The translations under genes and the position numbers were made by a program. Under the pieces are notes generated by a model. The model was not told where the DNA came from. It ran no database searches and saw only the letters and a list, made by a program, of their open reading frames with translations. This document shows positions 16,174 to 25,167 of a stretch of 35,271 nt of DNA, one piece after another (position 1 is the first letter of the stretch; the number at the start of each line of letters is the position of its first letter). Origin of the DNA: Spirochaetaceae bacterium (GTDB lineage: Bacteria > Spirochaetota > Spirochaetia > DSM-2461); contig JADGDJ010000007.1 of NCBI GenBank assembly GCA_016744925.1, positions 14,978-50,248 on the forward strand. Reading direction: 5' to 3'.

Positions 16174-19100
16174 ATGAACAGCCAAAGAGTGATACAGATA
16201 TTACAATTGATAATTATTTCGGCAGTTATTGCGATTATAAGCTGTTCAAGTCCTTTGATGGATGTGATTAAAGAAGAGGTGGAAGTTATTAAAACACCGC
16301 CGACCATTACAAGTGTGTATCCCAGTGCAAATACAACAAGTATTTCAATTGAAGATGACATCCAGATTGTTTTTACAAAAAACATACAAGCCTCAAGCGT
16401 GACAAGTGGAACTTTTATAATAGAAGATGAATATGGGGATAGTTCTACAGGTAGTTATGTGATTTCTTCTGATACAGTAACTTTTTCTCCTAATAAACTT
16501 TATTACAATACCGAATATACAGTAAACGCCACTAATGGAATATTGGATATTGATGGCAATACATTCAACAATGGATATATTTGGACTTTTACGACACAGG
16601 CAGCACCTTCCAGTGTGAAACCCCTTTTCGATTCCTTTGACATTAATAACGGAAGAAGTGCTACCAGCGAGGCTGATATCGAGATTCAGTTTACCGGATC
16701 AGACTATCTGGAATCGACTTCCGGATTAGAGGTTCACTACAGGATTTCCAGCGATACTGACTGGAGTGAATGGGTCACCATGGAAGACGGATTAAAAGTG
16801 ATCCCATATACTCTCCCGGTGTCAGGTACTGATGATGAAACTTTTGAATTTCATGCAGAGATACGCGATACCAACAAGGTCGTCTCATCTCAGAAAGATT
16901 CGCAAATAATCTATAAAACATCATCACCTGAAATTGATAATATCAATTCTTATCCCGTTCCCGGCTCAAATGACAGTCCAGGGAATATGGCTTATATCAA
17001 AATTCAGTTTAATTCAGAAATGGAGCCTTCTTCAATAACAGACAATAGCGTCGTAGTATCAAAGGGAACCACCCAGATTACAACTTATGAATTCGAGTTT
17101 ACAGAAGATATGAGTGGTGTCGAATTTACAGTATTTAACGATGGTGCACCTGATTACAAATTCGAAGCCAATACTGATTATACTGTTTTTATTGACAGTT
17201 CAGTAACAGATGTCGCAGGAATCCCTTTCGGTTCAGATTATACCTACTCTTTTCGAACAGGTGGAATAAATGATGAAACGGCTCCAGAAGGAATAATTGT
17301 TCTTGATTTGGATAATCCCGATATCAATGCACTAAGCGGAACAAACTTCGATCTTATGATAAAAGCTGAAGATGATTACAATGATGTAAGGGCTGTAAAA
17401 ATCTGGGGAGATAACAATGGATCAGGATTCCCCACATTCGAAAGCGATGCAACATGGTATCTCTATTCTGAAGGTGCCGGACCAACATCCGGGGGTATTA
17501 ACTATATGCAGCTTTCAGACATTCCAGGAACCGTACCATATGATTTTTCAGGTGGCTGGGACATTCTGAACATCGATAAAGATTATTTTATCTACTATAA
17601 ATTTATTGATTACGCCAATAATGAAAGCCTTACGGCGGGTAGGCTGAGAATCAGCAGAGATGGAACACCCCCAGTTCTCAACGGAATTCAGATTGCCGAT
17701 GGTTCAGGGTATTCGAACAATGACAGTGGAACAGTCAATATTATAATTGATGCGTTAGATATTCATTCGGGACTTGAGGGATTATGGGTTCAGGCGACTC
17801 CGACAAACAGCGGGGAAACTGTTCCGGCAACTTCCGATGGAAGCTGGGGGAATTGGGCATCATTAATTGCCTCCTATGCCCTTCCTTCAAATGGAGAAGG
17901 AGAATATTACGTATGGGCGGCCGTCAAGGATTTTGTCGGGAATGTATATCCCTTAGAGGGGAATACAGCTGTAAGCGATTCCATCATTATAGACTATACA
18001 AATCCCGAAGTAGATTTCTCAGGCATTGAGGTTCTTGAAGTCAACAGCCTAGCCTACCAGGATGTTTCAATAAGCGATCCGACTCCATCTGACGGGGGAG
18101 GAAATGACGTGGAAAGCGGCATCGCGACCTATTACTGGGAACAGATTAGCGGTCCCGGAACTCTTCTTTTTTATTCCGATGCAGGAGGAACTACTCAGGA
18201 TTCTACAGTCGATCACCCATACATCAAAGGTTCTGTTGAAGATGGCACGGAAGACGGTGTCTACGATATAAAAGTTACTGCCACTGACAAGGCGGGCAAT
18301 TCTTATTCCAGTACAACCAATTTTATCTGGGATACTACTGATCCCGAAGAAATTGGTACTCTCAACGCTTATCATGATGATGATTCATCACTGACGACAT
18401 CAAGCAATGGAGCCATGGTTTATACTTCTTCGGCACAGCCATACATTACATGGTCTGATTCGAGCGGAGCTGATTTCTATGTCGCCATTCCATGGTACGA
18501 GGAATACGACCCCAAACTGGATCCCGGAGTCCAACACGGTGTTGGAGGCTGGTATCCCCATTGGGATGACGATGAAGTAGACTGGGATAATCCCGGGACA
18601 TATGAGAATAAGAATTATCTTCGCCAGGAAACAGCTTATGTATCGGCGCCACCTCCTGATAATCCCGGACAAAACGACGGACCGGTGTACCTCTATGTGT
18701 CAGCCTGGGATATTTCAGGAAACAGATCGAACAGAATAGACGATCAAATGGTCAGATTTCACATAGACACTCTACCTCCGATAATAAATATACTACAGGA
18801 TCTTCCTCCATCAAATTCTACTTTAAACATAGATTTCAGAAATTCTGATAATGGCGGGGATGGGAGAGTCTACGATCAGAAGACTCCAGACGATCCAGAC
18901 GATCCAGAATCGGGAGTCACCCAGTCGGGCAGCGAAATCGCTACTTATCTCTGGGAACAGGACAGCGGAACGGGAACTTTGGATTTTTTAAATCCCACGA
19001 CTCTGACCCCTTCCGTTTCAGCTGCAGCCGACGGTTCGGAAGACGATGAATACACACTGAAACTGACTGTTACAGATAACGCAGGCAATGTCGGCGAAGG

Positions 19101-21747
19101 CTATATCAGCCTGGTATGGGATACAACCGCACCTTCTAATCCAAGCGTGAACGGGATCTCTCATACTCCTAGCCGAAACCCCACCTGGTCATGGAATAGC
19201 AACGGCGGTGGTAACAGTTATTTCCGCTACAGACTGGAAAGAATTGCCCGTGAATGGGAAAGCAACGGCGGAGGCTATTCGGGAAGTGTTCAACAAGAAT
19301 TCGATTGGACCTCAGAATCAATATCTATGAGTTACAATGGTATTACCCTTGACGACAAATATGAATACACTTTATATGTTCAGGAAAGAGACGATGCGGG
19401 TAACTGGTCGAACTCCGATTCCCAGTCCATCTGGATTGATACGAATTACACTTCCGAACCCGCCATAACCAGAGATGGTGATTACTTGAGAAATGCAAGC
19501 GCCACGAGCGTAACCTGGGACTGGAGCACAGGTCTGGGCAATCCCGCGACAGAGAGATACCGATGGAGAATAAATGGAGGCAACTGGACGCCTCTGAGTA
19601 TTGGAGACAAAGATCACACAGAAGTATTCAATACAAACGGATCAGAGGATGGGATTCATTCATTTGAAGTGGAAGAATACAATACGTCCTTTATTTATCC
19701 AGACGCAGATGGATGGGTAGGAAAGATAGGATCAAGTACTGTAGAAATTGATGCGACAGCACCTTCTACACCTGTCAATTACGCTTTTAACTCAGGATAT
19801 AATATAGAGAGTAACGGCTATCATCTGACTAACGATACAACGCCTTATCTGAGGTGGTCCACCGGCGGCGGAGGAAACGGGAACTACCAATGGAGCTTTG
19901 ATGAATCGAACTGGACAGCCACAGCATCAATTTATACGATCCCGTCTATTTCCGAAGGCGTATATATCTTCTACGTTCAGGAACGAGATGACGCCGGCAA
20001 CTGGTCAACATCGGAAACCTATAACCTTGAAGTCGATACGACAGCACCTACTCTATCATCGATTTTATTGAGCAATCGATCGACAAATGCCGCCAATACG
20101 ACAACATACGCAGTAAGCCCGAATGTAGATGTTGATGTGACGGGTTCCGGCTCTAATACGACAACCTATTCTGCTGGAGATGTCAGAAGAATGGTTTTCT
20201 GGAACGACGGAGGAACAGAATACACAGTCTACGTTTCAGGATCACCATCCACATTTTATAATTGGTATTTCGGTACTAACGGCGGAGACGATTCTGACGG
20301 AGGCAAAAACGTTTATTGCAAACTTATCGATTACGCCGGTAACGAGTCCGTTGTGCGCTCAGACGGCATTACGCTTGATGCCACACCTCCAGTTGTCAGC
20401 TCTTTCAGCATCAATGGCGGTTCAGCAACTTCTACCACTAAATCAGTCACGCTGAACAGCACTCTCACAGCCGATGCCTATGCCATGAGAATCAGTAATG
20501 ACGGCGGATCGACATGGTCCGCATGGAACGGAGATTCGACGGCGAAAGCATGGACTCTTGAAACTTCCAATGGATCTTATTCCGGGTATGGAGCCAAAAA
20601 AGTTATGGTTCAGTTTACAGATCTGGCGGGTTACTACTGCAGGAATACGACAACTCAGCTTGCGGGACACGACAGGGATGTCAGTGATTCGATTTTTTAC
20701 GGAACACCGACAATCAAATATGCCAACAAAGGACAATACAGTTCAGGTGCCATATATGTGAATTATGAAGACTTCGAAGACACGGGAGACAGCACCAACA
20801 GATTCTACATCTATTATTCAACAAGCCCGGGGGGTACAAAATACGAAAAAGGGAATACTGAGAACAACAGTCAGTATTACAGCAGTACATGGGCAAAAGG
20901 TACTCTCTATTACCTCACAATAAGGGTTTACAATCCCGATATAGGATGGTCTAATTACAGTTCTGAAGATATCGGATTTTCCTCTAACATCACGGTTCTC
21001 TATGATTCAGCGGACTCGACAGATACTTCGACTGCCAACTATATTAAAACAGTTCTGCAGAAAGATCTCCCGGCTCTGTATCCTACATCTATAGCTGGAA
21101 CCCATCCCACATGGACAGTAACTCTGGTACCGGAAGATCTCGTAAGCAGTGTCTACGACGGCAGCGGTTACAATCTTATCTATGGAGATCCGATTATAAT
21201 TACTCCAAGCGCCGGAGATTTATATCAGAATGCCAATAAGTCCAGAAATATTGTTGCTTCAAACCACGGAGTTGTTGCTATGGGATACTATGGCGGACTC
21301 AAATTCCTTGAAACGGTTTCGAACAACTGGACAGCATGGGGATATCCTGCCAGTACATCGACATTTACTTTACAGCGCCCCAATGAAATATCTTATGGGA
21401 ATTCCTATACCTATGTTGCAGGAATGTCTTTTATGTATACCTGGCGATGGAGTAACAATGTATGGACTTACCCACTCAATTCAACATCTATCCCGACTTC
21501 AAGCTATGAGGATCAGACTCAAATTGGATACGCATCCGCTCCTATGAATGAAAGAGGGCTCTACCGTTCCGGTAGAAACAATCCGACAAATGGATACCTT
21601 TTAGGACGTTCTCTCAATTATACGGACAGATTTCCGGTAGTCCAGCAGGGTCGCTTTCTCTATTACGGATATGATGGTTTATGGACAAGGCCCTATACGG
21701 GATGGGCTTACTGGGTCAACCTGATAGCGCGAATGGATAACTATTGA
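16174..21747 (+). CDS. Giant multidomain Ig-like surface lipoprotein, 1857 aa
   Basis: The N-terminus is a lipoprotein signal peptide with Cys at 24 (AIISC), a relaxed lipobox like those of spirochaetes. SbsA-type Ig-like (Big_5) domains lie at about 41-140 and 250-370. A long array of beta-sandwich modules follows, each opening with a [I/V/W]DTTAP-like linker (near 497, 607, 719, 865, 983, 1089, 1192, 1287, 1403). Two modules contain YxWEQxSGxGTL (about 645 and 930), like REJ/PKD repeats. The C-terminal part (about 1607-1857) is different: it begins ITVLYDSADS, includes NHGVVAMGYYGGLKFL and is rich in Trp and Tyr. The ribosome site AGGAGG is strong. It is probably exposed on the cell surface for adhesion or binding polymers; the ligand is unknown. 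Confidence 0.88.
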   Translation: MNSQRVIQILQLIIISAVIAIISCSSPLMDVIKEEVEVIKTPPTITSVYPSANTTSISIEDDIQIVFTKNIQASSVTSGTFIIEDEYGDSSTGSYVISSDTVTFSPNKLYYNTEYTVNATNGILDIDGNTFNNGYIWTFTTQAAPSSVKPLFDSFDINNGRSATSEADIEIQFTGSDYLESTSGLEVHYRISSDTDWSEWVTMEDGLKVIPYTLPVSGTDDETFEFHAEIRDTNKVVSSQKDSQIIYKTSSPEIDNINSYPVPGSNDSPGNMAYIKIQFNSEMEPSSITDNSVVVSKGTTQITTYEFEFTEDMSGVEFTVFNDGAPDYKFEANTDYTVFIDSSVTDVAGIPFGSDYTYSFRTGGINDETAPEGIIVLDLDNPDINALSGTNFDLMIKAEDDYNDVRAVKIWGDNNGSGFPTFESDATWYLYSEGAGPTSGGINYMQLSDIPGTVPYDFSGGWDILNIDKDYFIYYKFIDYANNESLTAGRLRISRDGTPPVLNGIQIADGSGYSNNDSGTVNIIIDALDIHSGLEGLWVQATPTNSGETVPATSDGSWGNWASLIASYALPSNGEGEYYVWAAVKDFVGNVYPLEGNTAVSDSIIIDYTNPEVDFSGIEVLEVNSLAYQDVSISDPTPSDGGGNDVESGIATYYWEQISGPGTLLFYSDAGGTTQDSTVDHPYIKGSVEDGTEDGVYDIKVTATDKAGNSYSSTTNFIWDTTDPEEIGTLNAYHDDDSSLTTSSNGAMVYTSSAQPYITWSDSSGADFYVAIPWYEEYDPKLDPGVQHGVGGWYPHWDDDEVDWDNPGTYENKNYLRQETAYVSAPPPDNPGQNDGPVYLYVSAWDISGNRSNRIDDQMVRFHIDTLPPIINILQDLPPSNSTLNIDFRNSDNGGDGRVYDQKTPDDPDDPESGVTQSGSEIATYLWEQDSGTGTLDFLNPTTLTPSVSAAADGSEDDEYTLKLTVTDNAGNVGEGYISLVWDTTAPSNPSVNGISHTPSRNPTWSWNSNGGGNSYFRYRLERIAREWESNGGGYSGSVQQEFDWTSESISMSYNGITLDDKYEYTLYVQERDDAGNWSNSDSQSIWIDTNYTSEPAITRDGDYLRNASATSVTWDWSTGLGNPATERYRWRINGGNWTPLSIGDKDHTEVFNTNGSEDGIHSFEVEEYNTSFIYPDADGWVGKIGSSTVEIDATAPSTPVNYAFNSGYNIESNGYHLTNDTTPYLRWSTGGGGNGNYQWSFDESNWTATASIYTIPSISEGVYIFYVQERDDAGNWSTSETYNLEVDTTAPTLSSILLSNRSTNAANTTTYAVSPNVDVDVTGSGSNTTTYSAGDVRRMVFWNDGGTEYTVYVSGSPSTFYNWYFGTNGGDDSDGGKNVYCKLIDYAGNESVVRSDGITLDATPPVVSSFSINGGSATSTTKSVTLNSTLTADAYAMRISNDGGSTWSAWNGDSTAKAWTLETSNGSYSGYGAKKVMVQFTDLAGYYCRNTTTQLAGHDRDVSDSIFYGTPTIKYANKGQYSSGAIYVNYEDFEDTGDSTNRFYIYYSTSPGGTKYEKGNTENNSQYYSSTWAKGTLYYLTIRVYNPDIGWSNYSSEDIGFSSNITVLYDSADSTDTSTANYIKTVLQKDLPALYPTSIAGTHPTWTVTLVPEDLVSSVYDGSGYNLIYGDPIIITPSAGDLYQNANKSRNIVASNHGVVAMGYYGGLKFLETVSNNWTAWGYPASTSTFTLQRPNEISYGNSYTYVAGMSFMYTWRWSNNVWTYPLNSTSIPTSSYEDQTQIGYASAPMNERGLYRSGRNNPTNGYLLGRSLNYTDRFPVVQQGRFLYYGYDGLWTRPYTGWAYWVNLIARMDNY
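19378..20006 (+). repeat. Internal repeat within the giant lipoprotein gene
   Basis: The segment coding YVQERDDAGNWS occurs twice (near 19378 and near 19975), with synonymous differences between copies. The surrounding modules share the same plan. This points to module duplication followed by drift rather than recent copying. Confidence 0.7.
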
Positions 21748-21762
21748 TCAACTTAAATAAAA

Positions 21763-21784
21763 GGGACTGCCGATTGGCAGTCCC
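21763..21784. terminator. Bidirectional hairpin terminator between the lipoprotein gene and lysC
   Basis: A perfect 9-bp stem GGGACTGCC / GGCAGTCCC with a GATT loop lies between two convergent stop codons. The T-run is better on the minus strand (TTTTATTT) than on the plus strand (TATTTC). Confidence 0.75.
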
Positions 21785-21811
21785 TATTTCACAAAGAAGC
21801 ATAAAGCTCAC

Positions 21812-23146
21812 TTAAAAAAACTCATCATGGAGTGACTGAATGGTCTCAACCATCTTCTCTTCAGGTACAACAATGGACAGGTTTGTATCGGAGGCACCCA
21901 GGGAGATCATCCTGATAGGAGTCCCGTTGAGATTGCTGAATACACGGGAAACAAAAACCGAATCCTTCCACAGCTCCTGTCCCACAAGACAGATAATCGC
22001 CTTGTGGTATTCAACAGTCACTGTGCCCATATCCTCGAGCTCACGGATAATATTTTCCACCTGATCGATATTTTCAATAGTCATGGAGACAGAGACTTCC
22101 GATGTGGAAATGAGATCTACAGGTGTTCTGTATCTATCAAAAATAGTAAAAATATTCTTTAAAAAACCGTAAGCATGAAGCATATGGGACGATGTAATGG
22201 AAACCACAGTTACAGCTTTTTTACCAGTAATGGCTTTCACTCCTTTATCATCGACAACGGAAAGAATGGCCGTGCCGGCGGCTTCGGGATTATGAGAGTT
22301 TTTCACCAGGACAGGAATCTGCTGCTTAACCGCGGGCTGGATTGTAGAAGGATGGACGACTTTGGCGCCGAAGAATGCCAATTCCCCCGCTTCGGAATAG
22401 GTTATGCTCTTAATGGTTTTGGCCCCTTTTACAAAACGGGGGTCGGAAGTCATAATACCATCCACATCAGTCCAGATCTGGACTTCCTGAGCGGAGAGAG
22501 CCGAACCGATCAGGGTGGCTGAATAATCACTTCCACCTCTTCCCAGAGTCGTCGTGACACCTTTTTCTGTTGATGAAATAAATCCCTGGGCGACAATCAG
22601 TTTCAAAGGCTCAGGATAAACAGAGCTCCGGACTGCCTCGTCTGTTTTATCGAGCTGTGGTATGGCGGCATTGAAATTCTCATCAGTTTTAATCAGGTTT
22701 CTGGAATCGAGAAGTTCTGTATTGATTCCCCTCTCTATGGCTCTCGATGCAATGATTCTCGTTGAGAGAAGTTCTCCAAAGGAAAGCAATGCATCCCGGC
22801 TTCTGGGACTGCATTCGTGAAGCAGAGTCAAACCTTTGACCAACGAAGAGAATTGAGAGATCAGTTCCACAATATCAGCATGAGCCGATTCGAGTATGCC
22901 TCCCGTTAAAAAGGACTCGGCCGTTTTGAGATGGAGATCTTTTATCTCATCAGTCAGGCTATAAGCATTCTCTCTGTCACCCAGAACGGCATATGTCATA
23001 ATTTCTTCTATTTTATTGGTGGTTTTCCCCATGGCGGAAGAGATAAGTACTGGGGCTCTGTCGATCTGGGAATTGGCTATATCTAAAATTCTGTCGATTT
23101 TTTCAGGACTCTCTACAGATGTTCCGCCGAATTTTAATACAATCAT
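21812..23146 (-). CDS. lysC: Aspartate kinase (aspartokinase)
   Basis: This 444-aa protein has a kinase domain at about 1-275 (VLKFGGTSV at the N-terminus, TLGRGGSDYSATLIG about 200-215, WTDVDGIMTSDPR about 225-237, FFGAKVVHP about 258-266) and two ACT regulatory domains at about 300-444 (VDLISTSEVSVSMTI, IRMISLGASDTNLSIVV). It phosphorylates aspartate, the first step toward lysine, diaminopimelate, threonine and methionine. The ACT layout fits monofunctional lysine-sensitive enzymes. The lysine riboswitch directly upstream supports the lysine branch. AGGAG lies 11 nt before the ATG and may be occluded by the switch. Confidence 0.95.
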   Translation of the reverse strand: MIVLKFGGTSVESPEKIDRILDIANSQIDRAPVLISSAMGKTTNKIEEIMTYAVLGDRENAYSLTDEIKDLHLKTAESFLTGGILESAHADIVELISQFSSLVKGLTLLHECSPRSRDALLSFGELLSTRIIASRAIERGINTELLDSRNLIKTDENFNAAIPQLDKTDEAVRSSVYPEPLKLIVAQGFISSTEKGVTTTLGRGGSDYSATLIGSALSAQEVQIWTDVDGIMTSDPRFVKGAKTIKSITYSEAGELAFFGAKVVHPSTIQPAVKQQIPVLVKNSHNPEAAGTAILSVVDDKGVKAITGKKAVTVVSITSSHMLHAYGFLKNIFTIFDRYRTPVDLISTSEVSVSMTIENIDQVENIIRELEDMGTVTVEYHKAIICLVGQELWKDSVFVSRVFSNLNGTPIRMISLGASDTNLSIVVPEEKMVETIQSLHDEFF

Positions 23147-23205
23147 GAATTTTCAGTCTCCTAAATATAAACCGGATCCTAATGAGGAGCTGAGAAAAAA
23201 ATACA

Positions 23206-23372
23206 CAATAGCCCTCCACTGATTACAGTGACAGTTCCTGACGGTTTAACATCAAAAGCCAGAGAATCTCTCATGACGGAAACATTCACTTCGGCGGTAA
23301 ATCCCTTTCTGCCAATGTCATAGGAGCATCATCTCCTCGATTGGCTTACTAGTGATTTCCGCACCTCTATTG
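23206..23372 (-). ncRNA. Lysine riboswitch (L box) aptamer upstream of lysC
   Basis: Read on the minus strand, the region has the L-box core: AGAGGTGC (23368-23361), AGTAAGCC, a hairpin AGGAG/CTCCT, ATTGGC pairing with GCCAAT, then AGAAAGGG...CCGCCGAAG (GCCGAAG at 23295-23289), TCAGGAACTGTCACTG and GTGGAGGGCTATTG. P1 is closed by CAATAG (23372-23367) with CTATTG (23211-23206). Known L boxes bind lysine and shut off lysC or lysine transport genes. No strong terminator follows. Instead CTCCT at 23189-23185 can pair with the lysC AGGAG at 23162-23158, which suggests translational control. Confidence 0.93.
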
Positions 23373-23391
23373 ATCCGGTTATTTGTACACT

Positions 23392-23421
23392 AACATAATG
23401 GGAATTTCAGTTTAAGGTCAA
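23392..23421 (-). promoter_or_regulatory. Promoter for the lysC riboswitch transcript
   Basis: TTGACC (23416-23421), an 18-nt spacer and TATGTT (23392-23397) lie on the minus strand. The -35 box overlaps the TGA stop codon of the alaX gene. Transcription would start near 23385, just before the riboswitch. Confidence 0.45.
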
Positions 23422-24680
23422 GAGATGAGCTGTGAAAACTTCTCTCTAAAGGCATCCAGAGTATCTCCCAGACCGAGTTTCCCCTGCCAGAGAGGAGCGT
23501 TCCCTCCGCCTTTCCCCTCTATGAGAGGTAGGAGATCTTTTCTAAAAGAGCTGAAATCAAAAGCATTGGCACCAGTTGAAAGAACCGCCCATTGCCCGAC
23601 CTCCCCTTTTATATTGATGAGACACAGACACATATCTGAAAAGCTGCTGAGACTTATAATAATCTGTTTAAAATATGCAGGATCGACATCACCCATAACA
23701 AAAGTGCTTATTCCCGATTGGTTTTGCTTTCTGATCTCTTCGGCTTTGAGAAATGCCAACTCTTTCAGTAATTCGCTGTTTCTTTTTTTCTCTTCACCCA
23801 GACTGGCTTTAAAACGATCAAATTCTGTTGAAATTCCTTCTAGAGAAACCGAGAGTGCTTCACCTATTTTATCAGTGACAGCTGTTTTTTCCCGAAAATC
23901 TCTAAATGCCCGTTTGCCTATGAGCCAGAAAAGTCTCAGTCGGCCACGGACTTTCTCCTGCCCTTTAAACTTTATCAGCCCCACTTCTCCCGTCCGGGTA
24001 ACATGAACACCTCCACAGGCGGCCAAGTCCTTAAGCCCCTCAGTGGTGAAATTAACTTCCCTCGAAAGTATCTCTCCGGCATTGTGAAGATCTGCTTCGG
24101 AAGCCATTACCAGAGAAGCCCCTCCCACCTGAACCAACCTCACATTTTCTGTGTATTTTGTCTCTCTTCTGATGGGAAAGGAAGAGATGGGAGTCTCTCC
24201 ATTTAAATAGGAATATACCGGCTGGTTAGCACAAATAAGATCATTGGCCGCATCTTCTATCATCTCGATCTGCTTGAGGGATAAGTTGCTATGATCTATT
24301 TCTATCGAAGTATAATCCTCAGCCTGATGTACAGCAACAGTCGCTGAATCTGTGATTTTGTTCAACACAGCAGAGAGAATATGCTGGCCCGTATGCTGCT
24401 GCATATAATCAAATCGGAAATCCCACTCTATTTTACATAATACAGAATTTGCTTCGGGAAGACTCTCTACAAAGTGATAGACATGGTTTCCCTCTTTCTG
24501 TACATCTGTAACTTCAATATCGTCCAAAGTCCCTTTATCAGCGGGCTGACCTCCCCCTTCAGGGTAAAAAGCAGTTCTATCGAGTTCTATTCTCCAACCA
24601 TTGGGAGTTCGCTCTTTTTTTAATATCTGTGCGGTAAATTCGCAGAGGTATGGATCGTCGTAAAATAGTTTTTCAGTCAT
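23418..24680 (-). CDS. Alanyl-tRNA editing protein, AlaX long type, with DHHA1-like tail
   Basis: This 420-aa protein lacks the AlaRS aminoacylation domain. The editing domain spans about 1-240: FYPEGGGQPADKG (39-50), zinc ligands H96 and H100 (QQHTGQH), and C222 and H226 (ACGGVH). A helical linker and a DHHA1-like C-terminus follow, with GKGGGNAPLWQGKL near 395-405. Such enzymes hydrolyse Ser or Gly wrongly attached to tRNA-Ala. Between the strand ENVRLVQVGG and the CxxxH motif there is an apparent insertion of about 28 residues (about 187-215) compared with ordinary AlaX. GGAGAG lies 6 nt before the ATG. It is downstream of AIM24-cheY and upstream of lysC. Confidence 0.88.
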   Translation of the reverse strand: MTEKLFYDDPYLCEFTAQILKKERTPNGWRIELDRTAFYPEGGGQPADKGTLDDIEVTDVQKEGNHVYHFVESLPEANSVLCKIEWDFRFDYMQQHTGQHILSAVLNKITDSATVAVHQAEDYTSIEIDHSNLSLKQIEMIEDAANDLICANQPVYSYLNGETPISSFPIRRETKYTENVRLVQVGGASLVMASEADLHNAGEILSREVNFTTEGLKDLAACGGVHVTRTGEVGLIKFKGQEKVRGRLRLFWLIGKRAFRDFREKTAVTDKIGEALSVSLEGISTEFDRFKASLGEEKKRNSELLKELAFLKAEEIRKQNQSGISTFVMGDVDPAYFKQIIISLSSFSDMCLCLINIKGEVGQWAVLSTGANAFDFSSFRKDLLPLIEGKGGGNAPLWQGKLGLGDTLDAFREKFSQLIS

Positions 24681-24726
24681 AAATCTCTCCGCTTTCTTTT
24701 TAGCATAAATGATTTATAAATAACAA

Positions 24727-24755
24727 CGGGATTGTCTCATTATCAAACAATCCCG
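24727..24755 (-). terminator. Hairpin terminator after cheY
   Basis: CGGGATTGT and ACAATCCCG form a perfect 9-bp stem with an 11-nt loop. On the minus strand it is followed by TTGTTATTT, a fair but interrupted T-run. It lies 22 nt past the cheY stop codon. Confidence 0.65.
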
Positions 24756-24776
24756 ATTTTCATTTAATTAAAATTT

Positions 24777-25139
24777 TTATTTAGCCAGCATCCCGACAAT
24801 CTTTTTCAGAGATTCTGGCTCAAAAGGTTTAACAATCCATCCGTTTACACCCAACTCCTTGCCCATTGTTTTTTTGTCAGCACCGTTTTCAGTGGTCAAA
24901 AAGACAACCGGCTTTTCATTGTAGCTGGAATCGGATTTGATGGATTTTACAAAGTCAAATCCATTCATAACGGGCATATTGACATCAACCAAAAACAGGG
25001 CGATGTCTGAACTCAAGTTATCTAGACCTTCCTGCCCATTTGAGGCTTCGACAATCTCAAACCCCTCAGGTGCCAGATTCTGTTTGACAAGCATCCTGAT
25101 TGTCGGACTGTCATCTACACACATTATTTTTACGCTCAT
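24777..25139 (-). CDS. CheY-like single-domain response regulator
   Basis: This 120-aa protein is a receiver domain alone. It has the acid pair D9/D10 (CVDDSPTIR), phosphoacceptor D52 (LVDVNMPVMNG), T82/T83 (FLTTENG) and K104 (IVKPFEP). The pattern matches chemotaxis CheY, but no kinase or chemoreceptor is near, so it could serve another pathway. AGGAG lies 7 nt upstream. It follows the AIM24 gene by 28 nt and is probably cotranscribed with it. A hairpin terminator follows. Confidence 0.92.
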   Translation of the reverse strand: MSVKIMCVDDSPTIRMLVKQNLAPEGFEIVEASNGQEGLDNLSSDIALFLVDVNMPVMNGFDFVKSIKSDSSYNEKPVVFLTTENGADKKTMGKELGVNGWIVKPFEPESLKKIVGMLAK

Positions 25140-25167
25140 TTTTAACTCCTGTTTATATTATAGTAGA

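Noticed and set aside
15576-16385. A 269-codon open frame antisense to the end of the transglutaminase-like gene and the start of the lipoprotein gene
   Set aside because: It opposes two well-supported coding regions, has low-complexity Phe/Ser/Cys-rich content and no ribosome site.
23425-24006. A 193-codon open frame antisense to the alaX gene
   Set aside because: It is a shadow of a convincing enzyme gene; Ser/Pro/Arg-rich composition and no homology that I recognise.
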